Below are positions 34,647-44,752 of a DNA stretch of 64,000 nt, piece after piece. Origin of the DNA: Methanolinea mesophila (GTDB lineage: Archaea; Halobacteriota; Methanomicrobia; Methanomicrobiales; Methanospirillaceae); the NCBI RefSeq assembly GCF_017873855.1, contig NZ_JAGGKR010000001.1, positions 372,001 to 436,000 on the forward strand. The letters run 5' to 3'. The notes under the pieces were generated by a model. That model ran no database searches. It was not told the DNA's origin and saw only the letters and a program-made list of their open reading frames with translations. The stretch's first letter is position 1, and every line of letters begins with the position of its first letter. The translations under genes were made by a program, and so were the position numbers.

Positions 34647-37241
34647 CTACCGGCCTGGATCTTCCGCTCCCCGCCCGAAGAACGCGCCGGTGGTGATCCC
34701 GCCCATGGACATCTTCTTTATCCGCTCCTTTACCTGGAGGAGGCACCTCTTCGTCTCTTCTCCCCTGCCCGTCCCGAGCACCGCGAGCGCTTCGCGGTAC
34801 GCGAGGGTCATATCCCCTGCATAGTAGGCGCCTCTCCGGCGGGCATCGATCGCCACCCGGTCTATTCCGGCGCCCGCGATGATGGGGAGATGGTCGACCA
34901 GGCAGGTCTCGACCGCGTTGGAGAGGTGCGTCCTCCCCTGTGCGTCGCGGTACACCGGGAAGAGCCGGCCGGTCTCGTCAAGTAACCCGTGGAACGCCAC
35001 CTTGTCCGGGCTGACGCGGCACCCGGAGAGGAGGTCGTCCTCGCTCACTATCGCTTCCTGGCTTCCCTGCACCATGATCTCCAGCTCGGGCTTGTTCTGC
35101 AGTCTTCCCGACATCGCGACCATGTGGGACAGGTCGTCTGCGGCAAGTTCGGGGGAAAAGGTAAGCCCGGCGAAGACAGGCGAGAACACCTCGATCGAGA
35201 GGTAATTGGTGATGTTCAGCCCCTGTCCCCCGAAGATGCGGAGACCAGGGGCATGCCTGGCTATCGCTTCGGCGAGCCCGGGCCCCTCGACCATAACACC
35301 GCCGATCCCGGACTCCTGGGCTTTCGAAAGGAGCGGAATCGCGTTATCGATGAACTCCTGGTCCGCGATCCGGGGCCATTTCCAGATCAGCTCAACCTCC
35401 GCGGAGCCGCAAACGCGGCTTGCATCGCTGATCAGGGCCCTTAGTTCCTTCGCCTTGCCTCCGGGGACCTCGTAATATACCCTCCCCGCTTCCGCACTGC
35501 AGGCCGCCTTGACCGCGTCGGGGTCGTCGACGTATACCGACAGCCCGGGAAGGGTGAACCGGACTTCAGGCGGTTGCGCTGCACGCCCTGCAAAAAAGGA
35601 CCGAATCCTTGACCCCGCCTTATCGACACTCCGGGCATCGGGCCTGGTCAGGACAAGGTACTCTTCTCTGGCCTTCTCCAGGAGATCGCGCCGGAGGCTG
35701 TTCAGAGTGGCAAGGGGAAGAAAAACGTTCTCCCCCAGGTCGACGTGCAGCGAGGCGAGGGAGAACCTCGATCCCCCGGTCTTCTCGAACTGCCTGGTTA
35801 TCACCTCTCCGGTGAGCGGGGCACGATCGGCCCGGGCTACGGGAAAATCTCCCTCGACCCGGACTTCCGCCACCTCGCCCGAAGGGCCGCTGAACCGGCC
35901 GGTTGCCCGGGGCGGCGTTCCTTCCCTCAGGACCAGGGAGATCTCCAGGGGAACGGGAACACCGGCCCGGGCGGCCGGATGGGAGAGGATCCCGGAGGCG
36001 GTCTCCCGGAGGAGAGTGCTCCGGGTCAGCCAGAGGTCCATGCCCTTCCTGCATTCCCGGGGTCCCTGGAACCGGAGCTCTCCTCTTGAATAGACCGGAT
36101 CCGACTTCAGCACCAGCCCGTGCTCCTTCCCGGTCCTTGGATCGAAGAGCACGAGACCGTCCCCTTTCCGGATTTTTATCCCGGGAAGGGGTTCCTTAAT
36201 GGAGAACTCTCCCCCCGGGCCGCAGCCCGTGACCATCCCGACGGGAACTCCCCGGCTGTCGGGGCGGTCCCTCCCCATCAGGTCTTCGCCCCTGCACCCG
36301 AACAGGTACCCGCAGGTAAAGCCCCGGTTGAACGCGAGCATGAGCATTGCGGTCTCTTCGGGCCGGGGGGCCCACGGTTCTCCCCTGGAGAATGCATCGA
36401 GCGCAGCCCTGTAGAGAGCCACTGCTATCGCCACGTACTCGGGCGACCGCATCCTCCCTTCTATCTTCAGTGCCTCGATCCCCGACTCCGCGAGTGCTCC
36501 CACCCGGAAGAGCGTCGAAAGGTCCATGGTGGAGAGCGGATACCCCCCCTGACAGAAAATCTTCTGGGGATTGACCGGCCTTCCGTGCCGGTCGATATCC
36601 GCTTCCACCAGCACGTAGGGTTTCCTGCACGGCTGGGCACACATCCCCCTGTTTCCACTCCTCCCCCCGATCACCGAGGAGAGGAGACATTGGCCCGAAT
36701 AACTGTAGCAGAGCGCCCCGTGCACGAAGATCTCCAGCCCGGGGATTCGTGTCCCGCCTTCTTCTGCAATCTCTTTAATCCGGTCCAGAGCGAGCTCGCG
36801 CGCGAGAACCACCCGCGACAGGCCGTGCTCCTTTGCCCAGGAGACCCCCTCTTTGGATAGGATTGTCATCTGGGTGGACGCGTGGAGTTCCAGATCTGGC
36901 ACCACCGTCCGGGCCAGCCCCATAAGGCCGGGGTCCTGCACAAGGACGGCATCAACGCCCATCCGGTAAAGGGACAGGAGGAACGCGGCGGCATCCTCCA
37001 GTTCACGGTCCCGGAGCAGCGTATTGACGGTGACGTACACGTGCACCCCGTTGAAATGTGCATAGTCCACGGCGGCCGCAAGTTCTTCTTCCGAAAAATT
37101 AGAGGCGAAGCTTCGTGCGCCGAACCGTTTCCCGCCAAGGTAGACGGCATCCGCTCCTGCCGCTACCGCGGCCCGGAGGGCTTCAGCCGAACCGGCGGGC
37201 GCGAGCAACTCCGGGATGCGGGTATGGTGCTCCGGGGACAT
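34647..37241 (-). CDS. U32 family peptidase with DUF3656 region
   Basis: The 864-residue protein has an N-terminal U32 domain: PELLAPAGSAEALRAAVAAG, then the family signature EIFVHGALCYSYSGQCLLSS followed by GGRSGNRGMCAQPCR with clustered cysteines. A DUF3656-type middle and a second U32-like C-terminal half follow. Bacterial homologues (RlhA, TrhP) are RNA hydroxylation enzymes or their partners rather than true collagenases, and the cysteines suggest an iron-sulfur cluster. An RNA-modification role is therefore likelier than proteolysis. It is a single gene; the 3' end nearly meets tpiA. Confidence 0.9.
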   Translation of the reverse strand: MSPEHHTRIPELLAPAGSAEALRAAVAAGADAVYLGGKRFGARSFASNFSEEELAAAVDYAHFNGVHVYVTVNTLLRDRELEDAAAFLLSLYRMGVDAVLVQDPGLMGLARTVVPDLELHASTQMTILSKEGVSWAKEHGLSRVVLARELALDRIKEIAEEGGTRIPGLEIFVHGALCYSYSGQCLLSSVIGGRSGNRGMCAQPCRKPYVLVEADIDRHGRPVNPQKIFCQGGYPLSTMDLSTLFRVGALAESGIEALKIEGRMRSPEYVAIAVALYRAALDAFSRGEPWAPRPEETAMLMLAFNRGFTCGYLFGCRGEDLMGRDRPDSRGVPVGMVTGCGPGGEFSIKEPLPGIKIRKGDGLVLFDPRTGKEHGLVLKSDPVYSRGELRFQGPRECRKGMDLWLTRSTLLRETASGILSHPAARAGVPVPLEISLVLREGTPPRATGRFSGPSGEVAEVRVEGDFPVARADRAPLTGEVITRQFEKTGGSRFSLASLHVDLGENVFLPLATLNSLRRDLLEKAREEYLVLTRPDARSVDKAGSRIRSFFAGRAAQPPEVRFTLPGLSVYVDDPDAVKAACSAEAGRVYYEVPGGKAKELRALISDASRVCGSAEVELIWKWPRIADQEFIDNAIPLLSKAQESGIGGVMVEGPGLAEAIARHAPGLRIFGGQGLNITNYLSIEVFSPVFAGLTFSPELAADDLSHMVAMSGRLQNKPELEIMVQGSQEAIVSEDDLLSGCRVSPDKVAFHGLLDETGRLFPVYRDAQGRTHLSNAVETCLVDHLPIIAGAGIDRVAIDARRRGAYYAGDMTLAYREALAVLGTGRGEETKRCLLQVKERIKKMSMGGITTGAFFGRGAEDPGR

Positions 37242-37631
37242 TGTCTGCAGTTATGGCGCGATGAGGTAAAATGGTTGAGGGAATGCGAAGCTGACCGGGG
37301 TGATTCATATACCTCGGCGGGATGGTATGCAGCCGTCGTGCAGGAATCTGGAGACTTACGGGAATGGGGTTCTGAAAAGGATTCAAGCAGAACGGAGACC
37401 TCAGCACAAGAGAGATGCGAAGAGGATTCAGCTATCGAAGATACTGTATGCCGGAAGCGGATTCGAAGAGATGTAAAGTCCCCTGATCCCCGGGTGCAAA
37501 GGGATGACCGAAAGGGATCAGGCGGGAGATGCCAGTATATTTATCAATCTGCAACAATCACGCTCTTCCACGGGACGCGGGGGTCACTCCATGGGTCACC
37601 TCCCTGAAGAATGAAATTACAGGTTTTTACC
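37242..37631. other. Intergenic stretch upstream of aroD
   Basis: Between the divergent U32 gene and aroD. A GTATATTTATC element near 37532-37542 is a likely TATA box for aroD, giving a leader of roughly 65 bases. A long plus-strand frame crosses the region but is antisense to the U32 gene for most of its length and is judged a shadow. Nothing else identified. Confidence 0.45.
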
Positions 37632-38261
37632 ATGAAACTGGCAGTATCCATAACAGATCCTGGGGATATCCCGGTCGCGCTCGGGTTTAATCCCGACCTC
37701 GTAGAATTGAGGCTGGACCTGATGCCCGGTGTCCCCTCGAGGGAGCTGGAGGATTGCCTGTCGGTAGCCGATATCCCTGTAATCCTTACCCTGAGGAGCC
37801 GGGATGAAGGGGGCGAGTTCGAAGGAAGTCCCGCCCGGTGGGAACAGGTCCTCGGGCCGTATCTCGACATCCCGGATTACATCGATATCGAGGAAAAATA
37901 CCGGGAATATGCTCCCGGCATCGCCGCCCGGGGATGTACCGTCGTCGCCTCCTGGCATACGTTCTCCATGCCGTCCCGGGAGATCCTCGAGGAGAAATAC
38001 AGAGCCCTGCGGGATTACGGAGATATCCCCAAGATTATTACGGTCCCCGGGAACGAGCACGATGTACTTTCGCTGTGCCGGTTCACTGCCGAGGCTGGAA
38101 AACCGCTCATCACCGGGACCATGGGGCCCGGCTTCCGGTTTTCTCGCCTCTTCCTTTTATTCTTCGGTTCGTGGGCTGCGTTCTGCCATTGCGGGAAACC
38201 CGCTGCCCCTGGGCAGTTCCATATCAGCGAGGCGAGGGAAGTGCTCCGCCTCCTCCGCTGA
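37632..38261 (+). CDS. aroD: Type I 3-dehydroquinate dehydratase
   Basis: A 209-residue class I dehydroquinase that forms 3-dehydroshikimate through a lysine imine. Catalytic elements are LVELRLDLM (substrate Glu), the general-base histidine in VVASWHTFSMPSRE and the imine lysine in IPKIITVPG; the closing QFHISEAREVLRLL is also typical. ATG 37632 gives the normal N-terminus MKLAVSIT; an ATG seven codons earlier is possible. It is separated from the main aro operon (40295-48142) by 2 kb on the opposite strand, yet completes that pathway. Confidence 0.94.
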   Translation: MKLAVSITDPGDIPVALGFNPDLVELRLDLMPGVPSRELEDCLSVADIPVILTLRSRDEGGEFEGSPARWEQVLGPYLDIPDYIDIEEKYREYAPGIAARGCTVVASWHTFSMPSREILEEKYRALRDYGDIPKIITVPGNEHDVLSLCRFTAEAGKPLITGTMGPGFRFSRLFLLFFGSWAAFCHCGKPAAPGQFHISEAREVLRLLR

Positions 38262-38315
38262 TACCGCCGCCGATATCCTTATCAAGGCCCCCTGCAAGTG
38301 CAGTGCGTGAACGCT

Positions 38316-39206
38316 ATGGCAACGACCTATCCATACCCGGGGGGGGATTCGGCAGTACAATGGGTCTCCACCGAATGGCTTGCACAGCACCTCCAGGATA
38401 AGGACCTGACCATCCTTGATACCCAGCCGAACATCCACGAATATGTAAAGGAGCATATCCCGGGGGCCCTCTACGTGAACGAAGGGCTCTTCCGGATCCA
38501 CACCGGGAACCTTCCCACCGTATGGATCGCCCCCGAGGCGGCGCAGATCCTCCTTCAGACGCTGGGGCTGGACGCCGGGAAACCGGTGGTGGTCTACACC
38601 AGTTCGGGACACCTCACGAAGTGCGAGGGATTCGTGGGCGACGGCCTGGAACAGACATTCCTCGCCTATACTCTCGCACGTTTCGGGCACCACAGGGTGT
38701 ATGTCCTCGACGGCGGGCTTGATAAATGGCGGGCCGAGAAACGGCCGATGACACAGAAGTACCCGACAGCCGGGAGGTCATCGTTCAGGAGCACGGTCAT
38801 GCGGGACTATTTCATCACATACGACGAGTTCCTGCAGCAGAAGGACAAGCCCGATACTATCGTCCTCGACGCGAGGCCTGCTGCATTTTACGAGGGCCAG
38901 GGACCGTGGAGCAAACCCGGCCATATCCCCGGGGCGGTCAGTCTTCCATGGAAGAGCCTGATGGATCCGGGCAATTCCAGGCTCCTTAAACCGGAGGCGG
39001 ATATCAGGGCGATGCTTCGGGAGAAAGGAGTGAGCCCCGACAAACAGGTCATCTGCTCGTGCGGGACAGGGAGGGAGGCGACGAACGAGTTCATCCTCTT
39101 CCGGTTCTTCCTCGGGTTTCCCAGGGTAAAACTCTACGAGGGATCGTTTACCGAGTGGCTGACCTATCCCGATAACCCTACGGTCACCGGGACGAAACCC
39201 CGATAA
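38316..39206 (+). CDS. Thiosulfate/3-mercaptopyruvate sulfurtransferase (double rhodanese)
   Basis: Two rhodanese domains of about 130 residues each. The N-terminal one is inactive (SSGHLTKCEG at the loop position). The C-terminal one has the active loop ICSCGTGREATN with the catalytic cysteine and a CxxGxR sequence. It transfers sulfane sulfur from thiosulfate or mercaptopyruvate to thiol acceptors or cyanide. ATG 38316 is preferred to the GTG at 38298, though neither has a strong ribosome site. The CSCGTGRE loop is closer to thiosulfate-type than classic mercaptopyruvate loops. Single gene after aroD. Confidence 0.9.
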   Translation: MATTYPYPGGDSAVQWVSTEWLAQHLQDKDLTILDTQPNIHEYVKEHIPGALYVNEGLFRIHTGNLPTVWIAPEAAQILLQTLGLDAGKPVVVYTSSGHLTKCEGFVGDGLEQTFLAYTLARFGHHRVYVLDGGLDKWRAEKRPMTQKYPTAGRSSFRSTVMRDYFITYDEFLQQKDKPDTIVLDARPAAFYEGQGPWSKPGHIPGAVSLPWKSLMDPGNSRLLKPEADIRAMLREKGVSPDKQVICSCGTGREATNEFILFRFFLGFPRVKLYEGSFTEWLTYPDNPTVTGTKPR

Positions 39207-39416
39207 CTCCTTTTCCATGTCCGGACACACCGGAACGACATTCGCAGACCCGATACTCCTTTGGAGTTCGGATTGCGGTGAAAAATGATGGATCCTGAAA
39301 TTGAACTTCAGGCGTTTCGGGATAAGATTCAATCTTCTCTTTAACGGTGCAAAAATCCCTGATCTCTGGAATAGTTTATTATCTCATTTACGGAATATAC
39401 GATTCGGTGACCTGAG

Positions 39417-39671
39417 ATGTCATTTAAGGATGAGGTACTTGACAAGATTGGCGCACTAATGACCGCAGCATTCGGGCTGGTCGCGGCACTTGCATGGAAC
39501 GGAGCAATTCAGGAGATCTTCAAGGTAGTATTCGGTACGGCGAGCACCATCGCAGCCCAGCTGACCTATGCGATAGTCGTAACCATTATCGCGGTGATCT
39601 TCACCATCTGGATCGCACGGGCGATATCGCATGCCAAGGGGGAAGAGAAGAAGAAGGAAACCACCCCCTGA
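39417..39671 (+). CDS. DUF5654 family small membrane protein
   Basis: The 84-residue protein begins MSFKDEVLDKIGALMTAAFG and matches the DUF5654 family of archaea. Two membrane helices lie at about residues 12-30 and 50-70, with a conserved LVAALAWNGAIQ stretch and a highly charged C-terminal tail (HAKGEEKKKETTP). Function unknown. It is monocistronic, with an AT-rich promoter region around 39375-39400. Confidence 0.8.
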   Translation: MSFKDEVLDKIGALMTAAFGLVAALAWNGAIQEIFKVVFGTASTIAAQLTYAIVVTIIAVIFTIWIARAISHAKGEEKKKETTP

Positions 39672-39893
39672 ATTCTCCTTTTCCACCCGGATGACGCTCT
39701 TACATTCCGGGAACTCATTCGGCCTACGCCGGAAATAGATGCATCAGTCGACCGGGGTCTGATCCGGTGAGGGTACAACCCCGCCGGCATAGACAGGAGC
39801 CCTTAGAGCGTGAACGGATTACCGACCCGGACCAGAGGAACCGGGCTACCCGCAAAGAACAAATCCTCCTGCAGGTGAACAAAAAATTATACC

Positions 39894-40298
39894 TCACGCC
39901 GGCGCCGGAATTGCCCTGACGGTATAGTCCTCGGCGCATTCGCCGTCGAGTTCCGCAACGACCGGCTGAGACTGGCCCGGTGCGAGAGTTCCCACGAATA
40001 TTGTCCGGCTGTCCCGCACTGCCCCCGAATCTGCATTCACGAGCTCGATGTTCACCTGGATCGGCCCTGTTCCGACCTGGCCGGTATTCGAGACCTGGTA
40101 GGTCGCCGTCCAGGTGCACCCCCGGGAGAAGGTCCAGTCAGAGTTCTGGCCCACGAAGTACACGCTCACCTGTTGTCCGTTCCCGAGGTCGTAACGATCC
40201 TGCCCTGTCGATACCGGTGCCGAGACGCATCCGGCACCGGCGGTGAGGAGAAGAAGGAGGAGGCAGAGACACGGGGCACACATGACACGGGAATTCAT
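39894..40298 (-). CDS. Lipoprotein at the end of the aro operon
   Basis: A signal sequence ends in a lipobox-like LLTAGAGC, with Cys24 as the probable lipidated residue. The ~110-residue mature part is beta-rich ([30 protein letters not shown]) and looks like a small extracellular Ig-like/CARDB-type fold. It has two further cysteines that may bond. Its ATG overlaps the aroC TGA in an ATGA, so it is translationally coupled to chorismate synthase despite having no evident metabolic role. Function unknown. Confidence 0.65.
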   Translation of the reverse strand: MNSRVMCAPCLCLLLLLLTAGAGCVSAPVSTGQDRYDLGNGQQVSVYFVGQNSDWTFSRGCTWTATYQVSNTGQVGTGPIQVNIELVNADSGAVRDSRTIFVGTLAPGQSQPVVAELDGECAEDYTVRAIPAPA

Positions 40299-41317
40299 TG
40301 TTGCATCCTCGTCTTATCCTCTTCACAGTACGAGGTATACTTTTCCTGTTCCAGGAACGCGTCGATGAGCACCAGGGCGATCATCGCCTCCGCCACCGGG
40401 ACGATGCGGGGTACGATGCAGGGGTCGTGCCTCCCCTGGACGGAAACGCTGACAGGCGTTCCATGGATATCCGCCGTCTGCTGGGATTTCCCGATGGACG
40501 GGGTGGGTTTCACCGCGATACGGGCCACGATCTCGTTTCCGTTGCTGATTCCGCCCAGGATCCCCCCGGCGTGGTTGGAGAGGAACCCTTCCGCCCCCAT
40601 CTGGTCGTTCTGTTCGCTGCCCTTCATACGGGCGGATGAGAATCCGTTTCCGATTTCCACACCCTTCACCGCACCGATCCCCATAAGTGCGGCCGCGATG
40701 GCCGCATCGAGTTTTCCGAACACCGGGTCGCCGAGCCCCGCCGGGCACCCCCGGGCGATGACCTCCACGATGCCGCCCACGGAGTCTTGTTCCCGGGCGG
40801 CGTTCCGGATCTCCTCCTCCCAGTCGCAGGGAATGGTCTTTCCGTGGATCTCTTCGACCCTGCCTTCGACCGTGATCCCCCGCATGCCGAGCAGTTTCAT
40901 CGCCAGGGCTCCGGCGGCGACTCTTGCCGCAGTTTCCCGCCCCGAACTCCGCCCCCCGCCGCGGTGATCCCGGATCCCGTACTTCATCAGGAAAGTATAG
41001 TCGGCGTGCCCGGGGCGGAAGACCTCCTTGAGCCTGTCGTAGTCCCCGGGCTGCGCATCCCTGTTCCTTATCAGCATGCAGACCGGTGTCCCGGTCGTCA
41101 ACCCCGAGAAGACCCCGGAGAGGATCTCTACGGTATCGGATTCTGCTCTCGGGGAACTGAGCGCGCTCGTGCCCGGCCGCCTGCGGTCCATCATCGGCTG
41201 CAAGTCTTTCGCCTCCAGCGGGACACCGGGGGGGCACCCGTCGATCACGACGCCGATCGCGGGGCCATGGCTCTCGCCGAAGGTGGTGCACCTGAAATTC
41301 CTTCCGAACGTGTTCAT
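40295..41317 (-). CDS. aroC: Chorismate synthase
   Basis: This flavin-dependent enzyme converts EPSP to chorismate. Signatures are the N-terminal [20 protein letters not shown], the central [20 protein letters not shown] and [17 protein letters not shown], and a late SGKSQQTAD-like region ([11 protein letters not shown]). The length of 340 residues is normal. It overlaps the AroK-AroE fusion upstream by 4 bases and the lipoprotein downstream by 4, the eighth gene in the operon. Confidence 0.97.
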   Translation of the reverse strand: MNTFGRNFRCTTFGESHGPAIGVVIDGCPPGVPLEAKDLQPMMDRRRPGTSALSSPRAESDTVEILSGVFSGLTTGTPVCMLIRNRDAQPGDYDRLKEVFRPGHADYTFLMKYGIRDHRGGGRSSGRETAARVAAGALAMKLLGMRGITVEGRVEEIHGKTIPCDWEEEIRNAAREQDSVGGIVEVIARGCPAGLGDPVFGKLDAAIAAALMGIGAVKGVEIGNGFSSARMKGSEQNDQMGAEGFLSNHAGGILGGISNGNEIVARIAVKPTPSIGKSQQTADIHGTPVSVSVQGRHDPCIVPRIVPVAEAMIALVLIDAFLEQEKYTSYCEEDKTRMQQ

Positions 41318-42699
41318 TCCATCATCTCCTTGATCTCCGCGGGCGGAACCTGTATCCCCGTAAACCTCCGGAACTGCGCCGCCGCCTGCCGGACGAACAT
41401 CTCCGGCCCCTGGATGACCCGGGCCCCCGCATTACGGGCCATCCTGATGAGCGGGGTCTCCGGCGGCGTGTACACGAGGTCGAAGATCACCATCCCACTT
41501 TTCAGCTGCCCCGGCCGGAGCGGCGAATGATGATCGGGAGTCATTCCCACCGGCGTGGCATTGACCACGACCCCGGGGTCGAGGGCCTCGAACGCCGAGA
41601 GCGGGGCATGGGCGCACCCGAACCGTGCGGAGAGCTCTTCTGCCCGCCCGGGGGTCCGGTTCAGGACGGTGACCTCCATCTCCAGGTCCTGGAGGGCGTA
41701 CACCGCGGCGGCGGCGGCACCCCCCGCCCCGAGGACCACCGCACGCGCTTTCCGGTACTCCGCGAGCGGCCCCCTGATCCCCAGCCAGTCGGTATTGCTT
41801 CCGTAGGACTTCCCTCCGCAGTACACCACGGTGTTCACCGCGCCGATCGCATCCGCGTCCCGGTCGAGGTGGTCCAGGGAGGGGATGATCGCCTGCTTGA
41901 ACGGAATGGTGACGCTCGCCCCCCGGAGGTCGATATCCCCCGCGACACGGACTACGGTCCCGATTTCGGGGTCCTGGAGCCGGGTATAGAATGCGTTCAC
42001 CCGGTATCGGGAGAACAGGCGGTTGAAGAGCTGCGGGCTCTTGCTATGGGTGCAGGGATACCCCATTATGGCGTACACCCGGGTGAGGGTGTCGGTACCC
42101 TCGCCCATGAGGACCTTTTCGATCTCCCCGATATCCTCATGCCCGATCCCGGAAGCACGGATAACCTCCATTCCACGTTCCCTCCGTTTCCAGGAGACCG
42201 CCCCCCCGGAGAGGACCCTGTGGATTTCGAGGCTCACTTCGTTCGCGTTCTTGATGGTGGTATCGATGCAGAAATCGGCCGCGGAGAGGTACGCGTCCCT
42301 CCTTACGGCCAGGAGCTCGTGGATCTCGTCACGGAGCGGCAGCCTGGTCAGGGACGGTCTGCGGGTATCGCGGATCCTTCGCTCGATGGCGGCCTCGTCC
42401 GCCTGCAGCAGGAAGACCGTGCTCCCCTCGCGGAGCTTCCGGACGTTCCCGGGGTCGAGGATGGCGCCTCCGCCGGTGGCGATCACCGCATCCCCTTCGG
42501 GAAGCGAGGCGATCACCCTCCGCTCCTTTCTCCGGAACTCTTCCTCGCCCTGTTCTGCAAATATCTCGTAGATGGTCTTTTCCGCAGATTCCTCGATCAT
42601 CCGGTCGGTATCGAAAAACGGCACGTCGTTTATGTGCGCGAGGAGCCGGCCCACCTCGGTCTTTCCTGTCCCGCGAAATCCGATCAATACCGCCCTCAT
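41314..42699 (-). CDS. Bifunctional shikimate kinase-shikimate dehydrogenase (AroK-AroE fusion)
   Basis: From ATG 42699 the 461-residue protein has two catalytic modules. Residues 1-165 are a bacterial-type P-loop shikimate kinase: Walker A GFRGTGKT at 7-14, the shikimate-binding DTD at about 30-32, and ATGGGAIL near 74-81. A linker of ~40 residues leads to shikimate dehydrogenase (about 208-461), with [13 protein letters not shown], the catalytic Lys in [14 protein letters not shown] and the NADP loop [13 protein letters not shown]. Most archaea instead use a GHMP-family shikimate kinase, so the fusion is unusual. It performs steps 5 and 4 of the pathway in one chain and overlaps both neighbours by 4 bases. 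Confidence 0.93.
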   Translation of the reverse strand: MRAVLIGFRGTGKTEVGRLLAHINDVPFFDTDRMIEESAEKTIYEIFAEQGEEEFRRKERRVIASLPEGDAVIATGGGAILDPGNVRKLREGSTVFLLQADEAAIERRIRDTRRPSLTRLPLRDEIHELLAVRRDAYLSAADFCIDTTIKNANEVSLEIHRVLSGGAVSWKRRERGMEVIRASGIGHEDIGEIEKVLMGEGTDTLTRVYAIMGYPCTHSKSPQLFNRLFSRYRVNAFYTRLQDPEIGTVVRVAGDIDLRGASVTIPFKQAIIPSLDHLDRDADAIGAVNTVVYCGGKSYGSNTDWLGIRGPLAEYRKARAVVLGAGGAAAAAVYALQDLEMEVTVLNRTPGRAEELSARFGCAHAPLSAFEALDPGVVVNATPVGMTPDHHSPLRPGQLKSGMVIFDLVYTPPETPLIRMARNAGARVIQGPEMFVRQAAAQFRRFTGIQVPPAEIKEMME

Positions 42700-43964
42700 A
42701 GGAGCCCTCCGCTGCGCAGTACGTCCCAGAACCCGGGATACGACTTGTTCACGCACTCCGCATTCGTGATCGTGACACCCCCGGTCCCGAGCCCGAGCAC
42801 CGCGAAACTCATCGCCGTGCGGTGGTCGTTTCCAGGGTCGATCGTCCCTCCGCGCAGGAGGGAGGGCTCGATCCGGATGCTGTCGTTCACGACCTCGATC
42901 TTCCCGCCGAGCGAGGAGAGGAGTCGCTCCGTGCCCGCGAGCCTGTCGCTTTCCTTGTACTTCAGGTGCGATATCCCGGTGATCAGGCTCGGGCTTTCCG
43001 CGCACGCCGCAACCATACAAAGGGTCTGTACCGTATCAGGTGATGAAGACATGTCCACCTCGACCCCCTTTAAGGCACAGTCCCGGGTCACCGTCGCCGA
43101 GGTCCCCGCCCAGCGGACGGTGCAGCCCATGCGGGAGAGGATGTCCGGAAAATTCCGGTCCCCCTGGCAGGATTCCGGGTTCAGACCGTGAACCGTCACC
43201 CGGCCTCCGGTTATCGCAGCCAGGGCGAAAAAATACGAGGCCGATGAGTAGTCCCCTTCGATGGTGTAGTCGGTGCCCCGATAGGGGGTCCCTGACTTCA
43301 CCTGGAACGATTCGTACCCGGAACGGCGGATCTCTCCGCCGAACACCCGCATGACCTCGAGTGTTATGTCGAGGTAGGACCGGGATACGGGCGTTCCCCG
43401 GAGCACGACCTCTATATCGTTCCTGGCGTAGGGAGCGGCGATGAGCACCGAGGTGATGAACTGGCTGGAGATCTCCCCCGGGATTCGGGTGACCCCGCCT
43501 TTGAGGTCCCCGGACAATTCCACGGGGGGGAACCCTTCCTGTCCCAGGTAGCGCACGGAACCCCCCAGCTGGACCAGCCCGTCCATGAGAGGGCCGAGCG
43601 GCCGCTCTTTCATCCTCGGGGACCCGGTCAGCACCACGGGGCACCCGCACAGGAGTGCGACCGACGAGAGGAGACGCATGCTGGTCCCCGAGTCTCCCAT
43701 GTCCAGGATTCCTCCTTCGGTGCAGGCGAGTCTTCCCCCGGTCCCCTGAACCCTGACGGCGTCTCCGTCCCGTGCAAAACGGGCACCCATCTGCTCCAGT
43801 GCCCGTTCCGTGATCCCGGTGTCGTCGGATACCAGCGGGCGTGAAAGGAGAGAAGGCCCTTCCGCGAGTGCCGCGCATATCATCGCCCGGTGAGTGAAAC
43901 TCTTCGAGGGCGGGGCGGTCACGGCGAGGCTGACATCCCGGGCTTTACGTATCAGCACGTCCAC
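42696..43964 (-). CDS. aroA: EPSP synthase (3-phosphoshikimate 1-carboxyvinyltransferase)
   Basis: A two-domain EPSP synthase of 422 residues. Substrate-binding motifs are APPSKSFTHRAMI, GDSGTSMRLL and LKYKESDRLAG. GTG 43964 is the chosen start: a perfect GGAGGTG site lies six bases upstream and homologues begin with this VLIRKA region, whereas the longer ATG frame at 43991 has no ribosome site. It overlaps pheA by 13 bases and the kinase-dehydrogenase fusion by 4. Confidence 0.95.
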   Translation of the reverse strand: MDVLIRKARDVSLAVTAPPSKSFTHRAMICAALAEGPSLLSRPLVSDDTGITERALEQMGARFARDGDAVRVQGTGGRLACTEGGILDMGDSGTSMRLLSSVALLCGCPVVLTGSPRMKERPLGPLMDGLVQLGGSVRYLGQEGFPPVELSGDLKGGVTRIPGEISSQFITSVLIAAPYARNDIEVVLRGTPVSRSYLDITLEVMRVFGGEIRRSGYESFQVKSGTPYRGTDYTIEGDYSSASYFFALAAITGGRVTVHGLNPESCQGDRNFPDILSRMGCTVRWAGTSATVTRDCALKGVEVDMSSSPDTVQTLCMVAACAESPSLITGISHLKYKESDRLAGTERLLSSLGGKIEVVNDSIRIEPSLLRGGTIDPGNDHRTAMSFAVLGLGTGGVTITNAECVNKSYPGFWDVLRSGGLL

Positions 43965-44752
43965 CCGGGCACCTCCTTCCGGCCGTAGCACCCGAGGTTT
44001 TTGACGGTCGTGAGCGCCTTGAGCTCCTCGATGGCATCAACGCATGCAGGCGAGTAGGTGAGGTCGATGAAGAAGACGTACCGCCCCATCCCTCTCTTCG
44101 AGGGCCTGGACTCGATCCGGGTGAGATTGATCCCCCGTCTCGAGAACACCCCCAGCAGTTCATGGAGCAGTCCCGCCCGGTCGGACTCCGGGTCCACCAG
44201 GATGCTGCACTTGAGGGGATGTTTCTTCTCCGCGGGCACAGCGTCGATGCAGACGAAACGGGTCACGTTGTCCGGGTTGTTTTCCACATTGGGCTGCCGT
44301 ATTACGAGCCCGTAGAGTTCCGCAGCCCTCCGGGAGACGATCGCCCCCGAATCCGCACACTGGAGCGTGGCGTGTGCGCTCGCGGCGTTGCTGCTGGTAT
44401 GGATCACCTCCGCCCCGAGCCCCTCTATCACCTCGCTGCACTGCTCGTGGGTCTGCGGATGCACGAAAAGCGTCCTGATATTCCCGGTATCGCGGGGAGA
44501 GACAAGGAAATGGTGCACCGGCATGAAGATCTCCGCCGTGATGAACACCCGGTACGCCATGAGCCCGTCGAGGGTCGGCCCCACCCCGCCCGCTTCGCTG
44601 TTCTCGAGGGGGACGAGCCCCCGGCGACCGTTCTCTGCGACTTCGCGGAACACCTCCCGGATGGTCGGGACAAGGGTTACCGGCCCGTTCGTCACGCACT
44701 CCGCGACCTCGTGGGAGAATGTCCCCTCCGGTCCGAGCGTTACCAGGCTCAT
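43952..44752 (-). CDS. pheA: Prephenate dehydratase
   Basis: It converts prephenate to phenylpyruvate. The catalytic PDT domain (1-~175) contains LGPEGTFSHEVA, VPLENSEAGGV and the TRF motif in NVTRFVCID. A C-terminal ACT domain (from ~180) holds ESRPSKRGMGRYVFFIDL, the phenylalanine-binding feedback site. There is no chorismate mutase fused and none is seen in the window. It is coupled to tyrA (4-base overlap). Confidence 0.96.
   Translation of the reverse strand: MSLVTLGPEGTFSHEVAECVTNGPVTLVPTIREVFREVAENGRRGLVPLENSEAGGVGPTLDGLMAYRVFITAEIFMPVHHFLVSPRDTGNIRTLFVHPQTHEQCSEVIEGLGAEVIHTSSNAASAHATLQCADSGAIVSRRAAELYGLVIRQPNVENNPDNVTRFVCIDAVPAEKKHPLKCSILVDPESDRAGLLHELLGVFSRRGINLTRIESRPSKRGMGRYVFFIDLTYSPACVDAIEELKALTTVKNLGCYGRKEVPGWTC

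Noticed and set aside
36882-37607. 241-codon plus-strand ORF upstream of aroD
   Set aside because: Its first half is antisense to the U32 peptidase, and the rest is low-complexity charged sequence.
41527-43191. 554-codon plus-strand ORF
   Set aside because: Antisense to the AroK-AroE fusion and aroA; composition is that of a shadow frame.
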